64,000 nucleotides of DNA from Oscheius onirici (Eukaryota; Nematoda; Chromadorea; Rhabditida; Rhabditidae), in NCBI GenBank assembly GCA_932521025.1, contig OW051470.1, positions 9,658,501 to 9,722,500 of the forward strand, written 5' to 3'. Position numbers and translations under genes: made by a program. This document shows, piece by piece, positions 1 through 11,351 of the stretch. A model generated the notes under the pieces. That model had not been told where the DNA came from. It saw only the letters and a program-made list of their open reading frames with translations, and searched no databases. Positions within the stretch are counted from its first letter, which is position 1. Each line of letters opens with the position of its first letter.

Positions 1-250
1 AAATATTCATGGCTTGTGATTGACAGAGGCCAGCAGCTGTCAAAGCTTGAAAAAAAGAAGAAGAGTATACTTCCTCCGAAAGGAACCAATTTTATCAAGT
101 GCTCTCACCTACTTCATAATTCTTTCTGCACTCTCATTGTTCCCCCGTTTTCAGAGACTCTCCCCGCACGCTTGTTTTCTTTCCTGTTAGAGAATCTGAC
201 GTCTTTCTTTTCAGTCGAAGCTTTCGATATTGGTAAAGTCTCTCTGTAGG

Positions 251-456
251 CATGGGCACCGGGCCCGTGTCAGCAGTGCGCATTTTTGGGGAACCATGAA
301 AACTTTGCACCCAATTTGAATATATAGGCTCAATATGGCACGCTGAGCTTATGTTCAAAATGGGTGTCAAGTTTTTTTCACTAAAGTAGTCTTCCCCCAA
401 AAATGCGCCTTGCTGGCACGGTCTCGGTCAACAGCGACACGGGTCCGGTGCCTATG
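251..456. repeat. Hairpin/inverted-repeat element, about 206 bp
   Basis: The left arm (251-291) and right arm (394-456) are imperfect reverse complements; both carry GGCACCGG, CCCGTGTC and CGCATTTTTGGGG in the same order. The right arm has about 15-20 extra bases in its middle (around 413-433). No open frame of note lies inside. The arrangement fits a small non-autonomous inverted-repeat element (MITE). No target-site duplication was found. Confidence 0.55.
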
Positions 457-1755
457 TCTCTCTATAACTCTGTCAAAGATAAAAGAGCAGAACTGAACGG
501 ACCTACTTCAAGCAGCTAGATATAGAAAAATCGTCTGGCCTTGCCAGGCTTCGTGACAAGATTGCGTGATCCCGTATGAAGGTAAAAGAGAGAAAAAGGA
601 GAGTCTATTACTGTGAATGTCAGTACTTTGCATGTCAATAATCTTTCCAGAAATGGCTTCTCAAAGAAATGGAACTATGGTTATACCTGTGCATTCATGT
701 TTTTTTTTGAATTCGAAAATTTGATGACTGTAGAGCAATTTTATCAAAAACGGCGGCGACATCTATTTTTTTTTCAAACTTTCTAGAAAACCAAAAGATC
801 TGTTAAAAAAAAAGAGGGATTACCGATTTTAACTCTTTCTTTCGAAACCAAAAAAAAATGAATACTCAGCCAACAAATTCCAACTATAGCTGCGTATCTT
901 TCAAGTCTGTTGGCTGAGTGTCCAAGTGTGGGTCTCGAAGGGAAGAGCTATAATCGTACGGTAATACGTCTTCTCTTTTGAACAGACCATCGTGGAGTCT
1001 TTAGCAAAAAAGACTGGAAAAGTTAGTTCAATTTCTACCATGTAGCCTGAGATTCTTGCAGAGGCCGAAGCTTTGAGGAGGTGAAGACAATTTGGCAATA
1101 AAACAAACATAAGTCAAAGCTACTTTGAGAGGTGAACAAGTTTTGGATGTGCCTGTCTTTTACTAAAAGCAACTGGATTAGCCAGTTTCCAAGAAATATG
1201 AATGGTACAGAGTGAGAGACGGAAAAATGTAGGATCAGATCAGAATTGGGTGAAATCTATACAGTTCCCTTTGAAACAGAGCCAGAGACTATATACAAAA
1301 ACTTACCAGCTTGATGATGTCCTCGAAGAATTTATAGTTGGCTCCTTTCCAGTCCGGAGATGGCCTCCTGTTTCGGGAGGACGAATGTCGCGACTTTTCA
1401 AAAACCGCGAACATTCTGCTACCAAGGATCTATTCTGCTAACTGATTACTAAGGAATGAAAAAAAGAGAAGGAATAGGAAATGGCGACCCACAGGGGAAC
1501 GCTAATTGTGACAAAGAGAGACTATGTGATGAGGGGTGGAGAAAGAATATCACGGGTTGGACGTGGGCCAGCAGCCCAGCTGTATTTGTTCTCGTTCAGA
1601 AACACAAGGCCAATAAAAGTATTGTGAATGGCGGAAGAAGGACTCATCTCACTGTCTCTCCCTCTGTCGGGGAGAAAAACAGTGAGACAGCTACACCTAC
1701 ACACATTTCCGGAACTTTCTCTTTGAAAAAATAGCAAGGGGAAAAAAAGGAAAAA
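457..1755. other. No gene recognised
   Basis: AT-rich non-coding sequence with A and T runs (for example 759-870). Open frames of 69-96 codons exist but none has splice context or recognisable domains. I see nothing else. Confidence 0.5.
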
Positions 1756-1873
1756 GCTTACGACACCCGGGATTCCCAAGCCGTCTCCGATCCAAGTACT
1801 AACCGGGCCCAACGTTGCTTGACTTGCCAGATCGGACGGGATGGCGTACTTTCAACGTGGTGTGGCCGTAAGC
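1756..1873 (-). rRNA. 5S ribosomal RNA gene, copy 1
   Basis: Read on the minus strand this is a full-length 5S rRNA of about 118 nt. It begins GCTTACGGCC, contains the conserved internal promoter and loop segments CCCGTCCGATCTGG and TACTTGGATCGGAGACGG, and ends GTCGTAAGC followed by a T run (RNA polymerase III terminator). It matches the nematode 5S sequence almost throughout. It is the mirror image of copy 2 at 2696-2813. No SL1 RNA gene, which often accompanies 5S in nematodes, was seen nearby. Confidence 0.95.
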
Positions 1874-2695
1874 GGGCTTTCAAAATTCTCCATTGGTTTC
1901 GAAAGTTTCACAATGATATAGTTGAAATCCATTTTTTTCTCCCTCATTCCGGTCTCGTGATGTTCTGCAAACTTGTAGAACAGATCAAGCTCTACAACTT
2001 TGCAGAACATGTCAAAGCTCGGAAATGCTGTTATCAATGAGATTTACTGTATCTAAGTTAGCAGATCTTTTTTTACGAAAGAACTGAGTCAAGAAAAAGA
2101 AGGGTTGCCAGAGAACAGAATCTCAGACAAAGCATAACAATTTAGGCCGTCCCCAAAGTGTATTAAAGTTCCCAAAATCGCATTAAAACGTTAGGGGGAC
2201 ACATTTCCTCCCGTATAATTCTGAATCAGCTGACTATGAAACGATGGACAGAGACGAAACATTCGGGAGGACGCGTCATCGAATTGTCCCCTTGCTTCAT
2301 CACGTTGTCCCCTCAGCAGGACACAATACGGTAGCTTTATGAGAATCCATGTGCAATTTGTGGCGCTATTCAAATGGTCACGCTAGGCTAGGATTTTGTT
2401 CTCTATGGCAATTTCTGGGTAGCACGAAAAAGGTCCGAAATGGGGACAAAGAATCAAAATTGTAGTTGAGAGAGGGAAATCATGCCCGAAAACTGTCCAC
2501 CAACTTCAAGATACTTATCCCATTGATAACAGCATTTTAAAGCTTTGTCATGTTCTAAAAAGTTGTAGAGCTTGATCCGCTCTACAAGTTTGTAGAACAT
2601 CATAAGAGCAAAAAATCAGTTTTTGAGGCAGAAAAATTGGATTCCAAATAAAACGTTGTAAAACTTTCGAAACTGATGAAGAATTTAAAAAGCCC
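1874..2695. repeat. Inverted duplication flanking the two 5S genes
   Basis: The upstream flanks of the two 5S genes are also reverse complements: 1880-2040 matches 2520-2692 with several mismatches and small gaps. Both arms contain a short internal palindrome (TTGTAGA ... TCTACAA) about 100 bp before the 5S start. The arms surround a unique centre of about 480 bp (2041-2519) with no convincing gene. The 5S genes are better conserved than the flanks, as expected if only the RNA is under selection. Confidence 0.85.
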
Positions 2696-2813
2696 GCTTA
2701 CGGCCACACCACGTTGAAAGTACGCCATCCCGTCCGATCTGGCAAGTCAAGCAACGTTGGGCCCGGTTAGTACTTGGATCGGAGACGGCTTGGGAATCCC
2801 GGGTGTCGTAAGC
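2696..2813 (+). rRNA. 5S ribosomal RNA gene, copy 2
   Basis: Full-length 5S rRNA on the plus strand, essentially identical to copy 1, with start GCTTACGGCC, internal CCCGTCCGATCTGG and TACTTGGATCGGAGACGG, end GTCGTAAGC, and TTTTT at 2814-2818 as the polymerase III stop. The two copies diverge from each other, with about 820 bp between their 5' ends. Confidence 0.95.
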
Positions 2814-2819
2814 TTTTTG

Positions 2820-4928
2820 CTTCTTTTCATGTATTATTTTATTTTTTTTAAAAAATAGACTCTGTTCCCTCTTTCTCTTTTTGTCACTCTAGCGACTGCA
2901 CTCACTCTAGCGACCCCATCGCGGCTCGTTTCCTTGGAGTGTCGTTGAATTAGGGGCTATAAATCGAGAAAATTGGCGTAGAAAAGGAGAGAGAGACAGA
3001 GAGATAGAGGTAAACGTGTGTGCCAGCCCCCTAAAAAAGACCAATCGTAATCGAATATTCGATGATATGGGGGAAGGAGAGAGGGTGTGTGTGTGAAGAA
3101 ACACGTAATCTTTCCCTCTCTCTCCGAAATTGGAAATCTTATCATACAATTGGAAAGAAAAACTAATCGAAATCGTGTGTCGGAGGCGGAGGCCTATGAC
3201 AATTGTGTGACAACACAACGTTTTATTATCTGTAAACGGGGGGACACGGAGAGAGCGATTTTGAATGAGAACCATGAGAATTTGAGGAGTGAAAGAAAGA
3301 GGAGAACGCGATATCAATCATCATCAGATCGAGGTGTCAGGGATGATAATGACAGCAACTCCATGGGTTCCTTGTCATAGAGAGCCAAACTTTGTCCCAT
3401 TGTCAACAGTTGGGGGAGAAGAACTGGGCAAGCCATTAGGATCTTTCTCAGTTCCTAGTATAATGTGACAGAGAGCTAGGGAGTCCTGGATACTGTCCAT
3501 AGAGACAGACTGGCTCAGACTCTCAGTCCATGCACTGATCCAAAGCTTTCCATAAACTGACTGTCTGTCCAGAGACTCTCCAGACCCTGACTCTCTACCC
3601 AAAGACTCTCCAGACCTTGACTCTCTATCCAGAGTGTCTCCAGACACTGATTTTCTGTCCAGAGACCCTCCAGACAATGACTCTCTGTCCAGACTCTTCC
3701 AAATTCAGTCCTAAAACTGACCAGCACTCAGTTAGTCCTCTCCACTCTTCCAGAACCTTCTCTCGCCACTTTCGAGTAATGTGCTGTGGTTATTTGATTC
3801 GTGCGCACCCCCAAAGTAATGTAATCCCGGCTCATCAGCAGTTAGCACTGTTCCCGGATTAGAGCCATGCGGAAATCGGAGAAGTATCTCGCTCATCCCA
3901 TTCAAGAGAGAGAGAGAGAGAGAGACGCCTCTCTTATGAGGCACCCGGGAGAGTGAACTGACCTTTTTGGAGGACGATTTGGATCTTTTTGAACTCGTCC
4001 GGAAGAGCGAAGAGGAGCGAATGGAAGCCGTTCGGAAGGACATGGAGACGGAGAGTGTTAGCTGCTGCTCATCTGGAAGTTGAGGAGGAAATTGAGGGAG
4101 GAGAGGGCGATAGAAAAGGGGGAAGGAATACATGTAGCTGACGGAACAGTCAAACGATCGAAAAAACGTGACAAAGAATAATAGATTCAACTTTGCGGCA
4201 GAGGATAAAAACGTGGGATAGTCTTGATCTTTCTTTCGATCTTTCGCACTTTAAAAGTCACACAGATTTTTCCTCCAGAAAAAATCTGAAATGTTAATTT
4301 TCAAGTGGGTCCGTGGAAAAAAGGCGAGACAAGAGTTGCCAAGGAGGCGGGAGCCGGTTCCTCAATAGGCCAATTTTATACGTTAAAGGACACATTCCCG
4401 TTAGATCTTAGGAAATAGCACGCCCAAAGAAAGGGACAGAGACTGACATCAAACCTCTGTTTTCATCAAAGGTATGAGGAAGAAAAAACGAGACACTCAA
4501 CGTGGATTCAATTACCAAAATCCTTTTACTCTGGTCGGCCAAGTTGTTGCCCGCCTCCCTCCTTCTCACTGTTTATACAAAGAGAAAAATCAAAAATCTC
4601 ATTATGAGGGAGGCAAGGAGGGAGAAGCATAATCCTGACCAACAAAAGACCAAACAAGTTTTGGGGGTGTGCCGAGGTCAAAAAGATGTCTCGAGAGTTG
4701 TTGGGCGAGGGAGGAGGAGGGCCTGAATTCCGGAAGAAACAAGGATGTTTGGGAGTTCTTCAAAACCTCACAAATCACATTGGGAAGAATTCTTTCTGTC
4801 CCCCAATTTCCCTCATGATAATTTTTGTTTTCCCCTCATGCCTTTAGCGCAAGTGCGTCAATCCCTGGCTTACGCAGATTGCGTCGTTGCGAGATGAATG
4901 ACCCAGCGGCATCATAACTTCCCAAACA
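2820..4928. other. Intergenic, simple repeats; possible short acidic exon
   Basis: No gene is assembled here. There is a TC/AG microsatellite at 3903-3925 and a ~30-bp tandem repeat at 3555-3695. A short plus-strand frame at 3940-4077 encodes an acidic charged segment (EDDLDLFELVRKSEEER) that looks protein-like, but it has no start, good splice acceptor or partner exon, so it is not called as a gene. Confidence 0.4.
3555..3695. repeat. ~30-bp tandem repeat, about 4.5 copies
   Basis: Four to five imperfect units of about 30 bp, each containing variants of TGACTCTCTRTCCAGAG and CTCCAGA, lie head to tail. The long minus-strand frames here (repeating Leu-Trp-x-Glu-Ser) are by-products of the repeat. 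Confidence 0.75.
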
Positions 4929-6581
4929 ATGCCTTTGGTGAGGGTGACTTTCGCAGAGAATGATCAAGCTGTGGCCATGGATCGACAGTTATCTGATGCT
5001 GTAAGTTTTTACTGTCTCTCTTTCCTTCTCTCTCTATGACTATCTAACTCTCTGTCCCTCTGTCCCTCTGTCAATCTGTCTCTCACCCTCAAACTTTCCA
5101 GTTATCTCATCTTGACCGATCCATAACTCTCACTCGAAGACTCTTAGGTGTCTCTAAAGCCACTAGTCTGAAGGAGGGCTGTCAACTGGTAAGGACTGTC
5201 ATCTCTCTCCGAACTCTTTAGATCTGGTGCATTTTCCTCTCCTTCCTTCTTCTGATCGGATGGATGACTTCTCTACTGATCTGGTCTTTCCCCCTATTCT
5301 TATTTCTTACACTCGGACTGTCCAGTCACATTCAACTGATATTCTGGGGTCAACCCAATAGACTCTTCTCCAAAGCCTTGACGGCTTCTTCAAACGGTGT
5401 AGGAGTTCTTCGATCCATGCCTAAACTACTGAAGATTACTGTTAGTTTCTCAAATATTACTGAAAGTTTCCAGAACGTGACCTACTCTTCCACCGTGATC
5501 CTGTCTTCATTCCTCTCAGTTCTGCTTCTTCTTTCTACCCTTGACCTTTTGCCATTTTTCAAAGTTCCCTCCCTTCACACATCTCTACAAATCCCTCTCT
5601 TGAGCGGTCTTCTGATCTCAGCAATGGTCATCCCGACGGCAAATACCCTGTTCTTCAGCTTCTGCTTCAGGATAGTCTATGAGTTTGAGGCTCTGGATCA
5701 GGACTTTCAGAAAGATGTAAATACTTCACAGGTGGTCAGGAGTTTGACTGAACTACTGGATTTTTAGTTACCCGTCTGTCGGCATTATTTCTACGCTCAC
5801 AGTAGTCTACTGAAGTTGTTCTATGCAGTATCTAGACCATTGGGGTGAGAGAAACAGAGAGACAGAGGAGCAGAGGGACAGAGGGACAGAGAGACAGAGA
5901 GTCTGAGAGTCTGAGAGTCTGATAATTAGAGAGCCAGAGAGACAGACAGAGAATCAGACAGTCAGAGAGTCAAGGAGTCAGAGAGTCTGATAGTTAGAAA
6001 GTCTGGGAGTCAGAGAGGCAGAGAGCTAGAGAGTCAGAGAGTTGAAGAGTCAGAGAGACCGATAGTGTGATAGTCTGGAGACAGACAGAGAGACAATTTC
6101 AGTCTCTGGCTATCAGTCACCATCTTCATCGACGTATTGGTCTTATACTCATGCCTCAAGTTCACAGTCCTAGTCGACTTCTCAGACCCAGGCCAATTAT
6201 GGAAAGTGTTTCTGAACGGAACAGTCCTCTTCTCATCTGGATTCCATCTAGTATTCTTATCACTATCAGCTCTGAGAATCAGATCCAGTATGAAGAAGAT
6301 TCGAAAGAGTGTGATTAGTCTTCTTGTCAGTAGAATGAACCTTCATGAGCAGGTGAAAAATTTCAGTAAGATTTAAGCTTGTTCAGATTTACGATCTCTG
6401 CTCGTCTTACCTCCTCTCTTTGGACAAGACTCCCAGTTTCTACCTCTTTGGTTTTTTTCCTCTTCGTCACTCGTCCTGTCAACTGGTACCTCTTTTTCCA
6501 CAAAAAGCTCAGAAATTTTTTCAGGGTCTGCTCATTCTAGTTTTCCTGTTTTGGGTTCTCTGCCGATATTCAGTTGCATAA
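4929..6581 (+). CDS. Gustatory-receptor-like seven-transmembrane chemoreceptor
   Basis: Seven exons join in phase to about 385 aa: 4929-5000, 5102-5188, 5222-5716, 5768-5844, from about 6084, from about 6387, and 6526-6581 (stop TAA). The product has a charged N-terminus, then hydrophobic stretches (FLSFLLLIGW, LSSFLSVLLLLSTLDLL, LSGLLISAMVIPTANTLFF, VTIFIDVLVLYSCL, TVLFSSGFHLVFLSLSAL) and a C-terminal hydrophobic exon (GLLILVFLFWVLC), consistent with seven passes. Length, the long third exon, the intracellular MNLHEQ segment and the small terminal exons match the invertebrate Gr family (LITE-1/GUR-3-like in worms), which acts in sensory neurons as ligand- or light-gated membrane receptors. 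The subfamily is uncertain; an SRR-type worm receptor is possible. Intron 4 (5845-6083) is a degenerate CAGAGA tract; introns 5 and 6 are only about 34 and 39 nt. Confidence 0.75.
5845..6083. repeat. Degenerate CAGAGA/TCAGAGAG polypurine tract (intronic)
   Basis: About 240 bp made of slightly varied 7-9-bp units (CAGAGAGA, GTCAGAGA, GTCTGAGA), filling an intron of the receptor gene. Similar tracts occur at 7120-7260, 8035-8225, 8970-9095, 12165-12235, 15850-15950, 20835-20930, 34010-34245, 36545-36650, 39060-39150, 54105-54330, 61050-61165 and 63000-63235, on either strand. Confidence 0.85.
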
Positions 6582-6764
6582 ATGAGACAGTTGGGAAATG
6601 AGAGAGTTCCAGACTGTACTTATCGCTCTCTGGATTAACCAAAAACAGTTCAGAATGAGAATTTTTATTCAAAGTCGAAGCACAATGTCCTCTTCAGTAT
6701 CGGAGCGGGGCAGTGTCACATAACCACTGTCATTCTCGTCCTAAACTCTCTTGTACTCTCAGCT

Positions 6765-8351
6765 TTACAGCTCCCTTACCAAAAATATCTTCTCCATAAG
6801 ATTCGCAATCTCCTTTGGACTCTGCGACAACCGATCGTCGTCTGAACTCGTCCGAGCAGCCAGACTGGACAAGAGATCACGACACATGACGTAGTCAATG
6901 TCCTTCCGGTTGCTTCCAGTCTCTGATTCGAACCTTTTCTGGTCTCTCAGAGAAGTCTTGATGGCCTCCACTGCCAAAGCTTCGGCTTCCGTAAATTCTG
7001 GATAGCCTTCACAGTAGGGACGAGTTTCGTCTATCCAGTAGACTAGCTTCTCCAATTTGCGGAGGCATTTACTGTGGAAGGCGCGGACGTGGACAGAGGC
7101 TAGCTGAAATTGTGGTACCGTCTCTCAGACTCTCAGTTTCTCTGATTCTCTGTCTCTGTCCCTCTGACTCTCTGTTTCTCTGTCTCTGTCTCTCTGTCTC
7201 TGTGGCTCTCTCTGTCTCTTTGTCTCTCAGACTCTCTGACTCTCTGTCCCTCTGTGCTACTCTACCTTATAACACTTGGTCGAGATTTTTAGCAAATCTG
7301 CACTAGTATTCTTTCTCCTGCTCGGTTCCAATTGGAATAACCTCTCTAGTGCCATTAGCCAATAGTCCAAAACCTCTGCCTTCTCATTTGTCGTCCTTGG
7401 TTCAGTCCTTTCTAAACTTCAGTTCATGAAGAAATTCTTCCGCCTCCTTACCCAAGAACTGACACCACCAAAGAGCAAATTTGGCACTGTCCTCGACATC
7501 TTCCGAGTCTTCTACAATGGCCGCATAGGAATGATGAGCCAGTGAGACCATGGACCTGAAATGAAGTGCCGTCTTCCGGGAATGAGGAGTAGGATTTCAC
7601 ATTTCTAGTGGCGGCGCAGCAGCTTCGACTATTTGGATGCAACGGGAGTAGATTTGGCGGTCAAAGGCTTGAGCAGCGGCTTCATAGGGAGAGGGATGGG
7701 GTGAGTAATCGGAGGAGGTAGAACTGAAGACGTCGGCTGAAAAAAGTCAGAAGATCATTTCGGATCAATCCCGATGATTCAATCCACTCTGACCTCTTCA
7801 ATCCGAAGAACAAACCAAGAATGACTCAACATTGTCCCTTCACGAAATCTGACCACATTTCGAGAGAATGATAAGAGATTATTGACAGAGAGACAGTTCT
7901 CAATTTCAACCCAGTAGAAAACTCACAGTGGACACTGCCCTCTGAACTGGGAGGAGTCAGTAGGTTAGCCCGTGACGATTCTAGACAGTGTGACTGAACG
8001 TGGCGGAGTTTCTGAAAATTGATTGGGTGAGGGAAAGTAACAGGGATAAAGAGAGTCAGAGGTTCAGAGAGAGTCAGAGGGACAGACAGAGAGTCAGGGA
8101 GTCAGAGAGTCAAAGAGTCAAAAGTTCAGAGATTCAGAAAGACAGAGGGACACAGAGACAGAGAGTCAGAGAGTTAGAGAGACAGAGAGTCAGAGGCTCA
8201 GAGGTTCGGAGAGGCAAAAGTTGAAGAGACAAATACTTACCCTTATAACATCTTCAGCAACATCATTCCATTGAGGGTACTGTAATAGAGAGACTTCATC
8301 CAGATCTAAGAGTCCTGATATGACTTCCTCAATCTCCAGAACGCGGTTCAT
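6765..8351 (-). CDS. Unrecognised helical protein, about 320 aa
   Basis: Start ATG at 8351, directly after a TTTTCAG site that looks like a spliced-leader acceptor. Exons on the minus strand: 8351-8240, about 8012-7930, 7736-7605, 7555-7447, then a 43-nt intron, 7404-7270, and 7103-6765 with the stop. All phases fit. The product is acidic and mostly helical, with an early segment MNRVLEIEEVISGLLDLDEV, a Ser/Thr/Pro-rich stretch around residues 60-85, and helices near ALERLFQLEPSRR and HSKCLRKLEKLVYWIDET. It has no signal peptide, membrane span or catalytic motif that I can name, so no function is assigned. One intron (7120-7260) is a polypyrimidine tract on the plus strand. Confidence 0.65.
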
Positions 8352-8662
8352 CCCGCTGAAAATTGGTTGACTGTCCTCGGAAATTAAGGGATTAGCGAGA
8401 GGTTTAGGGGGAACTTTTCTAGGCTACTCGCTTTTCTATAAGAAAACCATTGCGAAAAAAGTGCTTTCTGGAACTGTTTCAGAAAGGCGAGGCGACGACT
8501 TTTTATTAGTCTCAAGCCTAACAGATAATGATAAGGGAACAAGAGAGAGACTGTCACTGTCTCTCACCCCTTTGGTTAAAAACACAGCCAGATGGCAACT
8601 GGCTGCAGGTGTTTATTGTCATAATGCACGAGGGGAGGAGGAGGTGTGAAAGCGGTCTCTGG

Positions 8663-9290
8663 TCAAACCGACTCGATCGCCGTCCGGTTATCTTGAGAGG
8701 GCTCGCCATCCAGTGGAAAAATGGCTTCATTTGAAAAGTTGAAGAGAAGTGGATTTGACAGAAAAAGGGAAGCTTTTGGGGATAAGCTTCCGCTGGCCGT
8801 GACCCAAAGGAACTGACTGACCATCTGGACAGTCGGGGGGATGACACCAGCCGAGGGCAGGTGGTCGAGAGTCAGATTAGGAGAGGCTGTATAGGGCGGG
8901 AAAGAGTCAAAAAGTAAACAGGGTATGGGCAAACAGTTGTATGGGGCTAAAAATGGAAACAAACAGAGTTTGGGGCAGAGAGAGAGAGAGAGAGGAACAG
9001 AGAGTCAAAGCGACAGAGAGTTAGAGAGACAGAGGGACAGTTAGCCTGACAGAGAATATGAGAGTCAGAGAATCGGAGAATCAGAGAGAGACAGCTGGAT
9101 CAGTCTCTCACTGACCCCCTCTTGGACTGAAAAGAGTCGCGCCCGCGAAAAATGATCCAGATGAAGACTCTCTCACCTGCCAGTAGGGCGGAGCAGGTTG
9201 ACTAGCACCAGACGCATTGAGGAGGAAAGTGACTCCAAAGAGAGTGAGACACTTCATGTAAAGGACACGGACCAAAACGGGAGAGTGCAT
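8663..9290 (-). CDS. Possible small secreted protein with signal-peptide exon
   Basis: The first exon (9290-9177) encodes a good secretion signal (VLYMKCLTLFGVTFLLNASG) followed by ASQPAPPYWQ and a GTGAGA donor. A candidate second exon starts at about 8948 after ATTTTTAG. Joined in phase it gives only about 27 more residues before a stop. The longer alternative frame there (to 8663), with three N-glycosylation sequons (NLT, NFS, NRT), looks more protein-like but is out of phase. Either the exon choice is incomplete or the gene is broken. The intron is a polypurine tract. Confidence 0.35.
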
Positions 9291-9299
9291 TTTTTGTCC

Positions 9300-10171
9300 G
9301 AATACTTGAGAAAGACTGCCAGATCACTTCCCACGTCTGTCACTTTTTTTTGACTCTGACCAATAATTCGTGAGCTCGGGACGCTAGGAAAGGCAAAGAC
9401 ACGAAACTGATTTCTGATAGGTTAAAAGACGACAAAGAAAGTGCGAGACAAACGGGAAGAAATTCTTAATGTTGCCATTTCAGTCAAAATGTTCGGCTTA
9501 TTCATTCGGCGCGTTTGACCGACGACAGTTCAATTTGGAAACCCAAAAGTCAACTGAATAGAGACAGTAATACTGGATTCAAGAGTTAACTGAACCAGAC
9601 AGTACCATTTCAGCTACTGGATCATAGAACCTTCTGGAAGGCTCAAAGAGGACTGAAATAGTAAGAGTTCGGAAGGACTATGGAAAGGAGGTGGACGTGC
9701 ACTCCATTCCCGAAAAAAGCGAGAGCGCAAGCAAAAACGAGCGAGTTTTTCACACTATCCCGGGAAAGAAAGCCTCCTGCATCACATAAGAACAAGTCCA
9801 CACGTGCCGGGTGGGTTGGAGAGAGAGATTGACAGTTGCAAAGATAGACCCCTCTGATGACGTAATAGAAGAGGAAATGACTCAGAATTCAGGCTTGTTC
9901 CTAATGAAGAACAAGAACAGGAATACAGATTTCTTATGGGAGTGGTTGAGAGATAGCATTGTTGGTCTGATGTTGAATCAGCAATGCCTCCACAGTGGGA
10001 GAGAGAGAGAACAGCTGTTCAAATTCTCGAACCGGTTTCATCCGCTCAAACAAAACTGAAATCAGTCTCGGTAGCCCCGATATGAGACAGGGTGTTGGAT
10101 AAAAACAGGGACAGTTTGTCCACCACTTGTGGTCAAGAGCATAGCAAACAGGATAGTTTCCGGGGAGGTCT

Positions 10172-10206
<35 letters not shown>

Positions 10207-11340
10207 TCTCAGCCATAGTCTGAACTAGTACCAACCCAACTGGCTCCCATTAGCCCGAGTCTTGACCCATTACAGTCCTTATTAGCCGCGCACTAGTTAG
10301 CAAACTCTCTAGCTAGAAATCTAGAATGTTCCGAAGGGGAAGAGAGAGTTATCAGGCAACAAGAAACCGTCGTTAAAATGAAGGAATGGCCTTATCTTAA
10401 GGGGCTTTTCGAGAGTACAGTCATACGAATTAAGGAGGCTACGGGTTCATAAATCAGACACGACCTCCAATGAAGTGACGAAACGGCATTCTTTTGGCTA
10501 ATGCGCTGTGTGATGCAAAGATGAGGAAGGGGCTGAAATCAGACCAAAATGCGACTCTCGAACTGGTTAGGGGCCTTTATCCGAACGGTCGTCGACAAGA
10601 GGAACAATAGATTGAGGAAACTGAAAGATCGGGATGAGGGATTAGGAAAAGGGAAAGGGTCGTGGGAGACAACTTCTTTCGATGGCTTCCAGTAAACATT
10701 GAGATTTTGAATCTTTCAGTAAGTTCGAAAAGCAAAGTTTGATAGCTAAATCAAAACATCCAAAACATTCAAAAGTTTCTCTATAAAATGTCAAAAACTT
10801 TATTGAGGATTACAAAGTTTTTGAATAGTTGGCACACTTAACCGTTGGAAGAAGGCTGCGCGAAGAAATGTTCTGTAGAAGTTTTGGAATTGCAAAATCA
10901 TCCGCTCGGAAGCTACTCACTTGGGAACTGTCTCAGAGAAGCCCCCTCATTGTCAGTTACAGTAGTTCTACAGTCACTTGTGTCTCACTACTGATTGTCT
11001 GACTGACTAACTTCCTGACTGCATATCGCTTGACTCTGTCTCTAGACCCTCTGTCAACTGTTATTCAGTGATTCAGCAGTTCGGTCACAGATATCCATTT
11101 TACCACACAGTCCTGATTTCCCCCTGTCTTTGTTCAGCTATCTTTTATCATTGTCTAACAGTCTCTACCTCTTGGCCTGTTACAACAAAAACACCCAAAC
11201 TTTTCACTGCTTCTCTTCACCGCTCCAGGTTCCCTCTGTCTTCCGAATCTGTTATCCGAGAGACCTCTTGTTCTCTATCCTTGTCCTTGTCGATGTCTGT
11301 CTTTCTGCCTTGCCACATCCTTGAACATGAATAGCCCAGT
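9300..11340. other. Intergenic, no gene recognised
   Basis: About 2 kb without convincing coding exons. It contains a CCCTGT hexamer run at 10168-10206 and AT-rich stretches (10690-10850). An 82-codon plus-strand frame at 9811-10059 lacks domains or splice context and is not called. Confidence 0.5.
10168..10206. repeat. (CCCTGT)n hexamer run
   Basis: Five to six tandem CCCTGT units. Shorter GGGACA/TGTCCC runs recur at 14290-14305, 22092-22108 and 40205-40230, mostly inside introns. Confidence 0.85.
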
Positions 11341-11351
11341 ATTTATTTTAT

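Noticed and set aside
3375-3727. Long minus-strand frames with repeated Leu-Trp-x-Glu-Ser.
   Set aside because: They are translations of a 30-bp tandem repeat without splice context.
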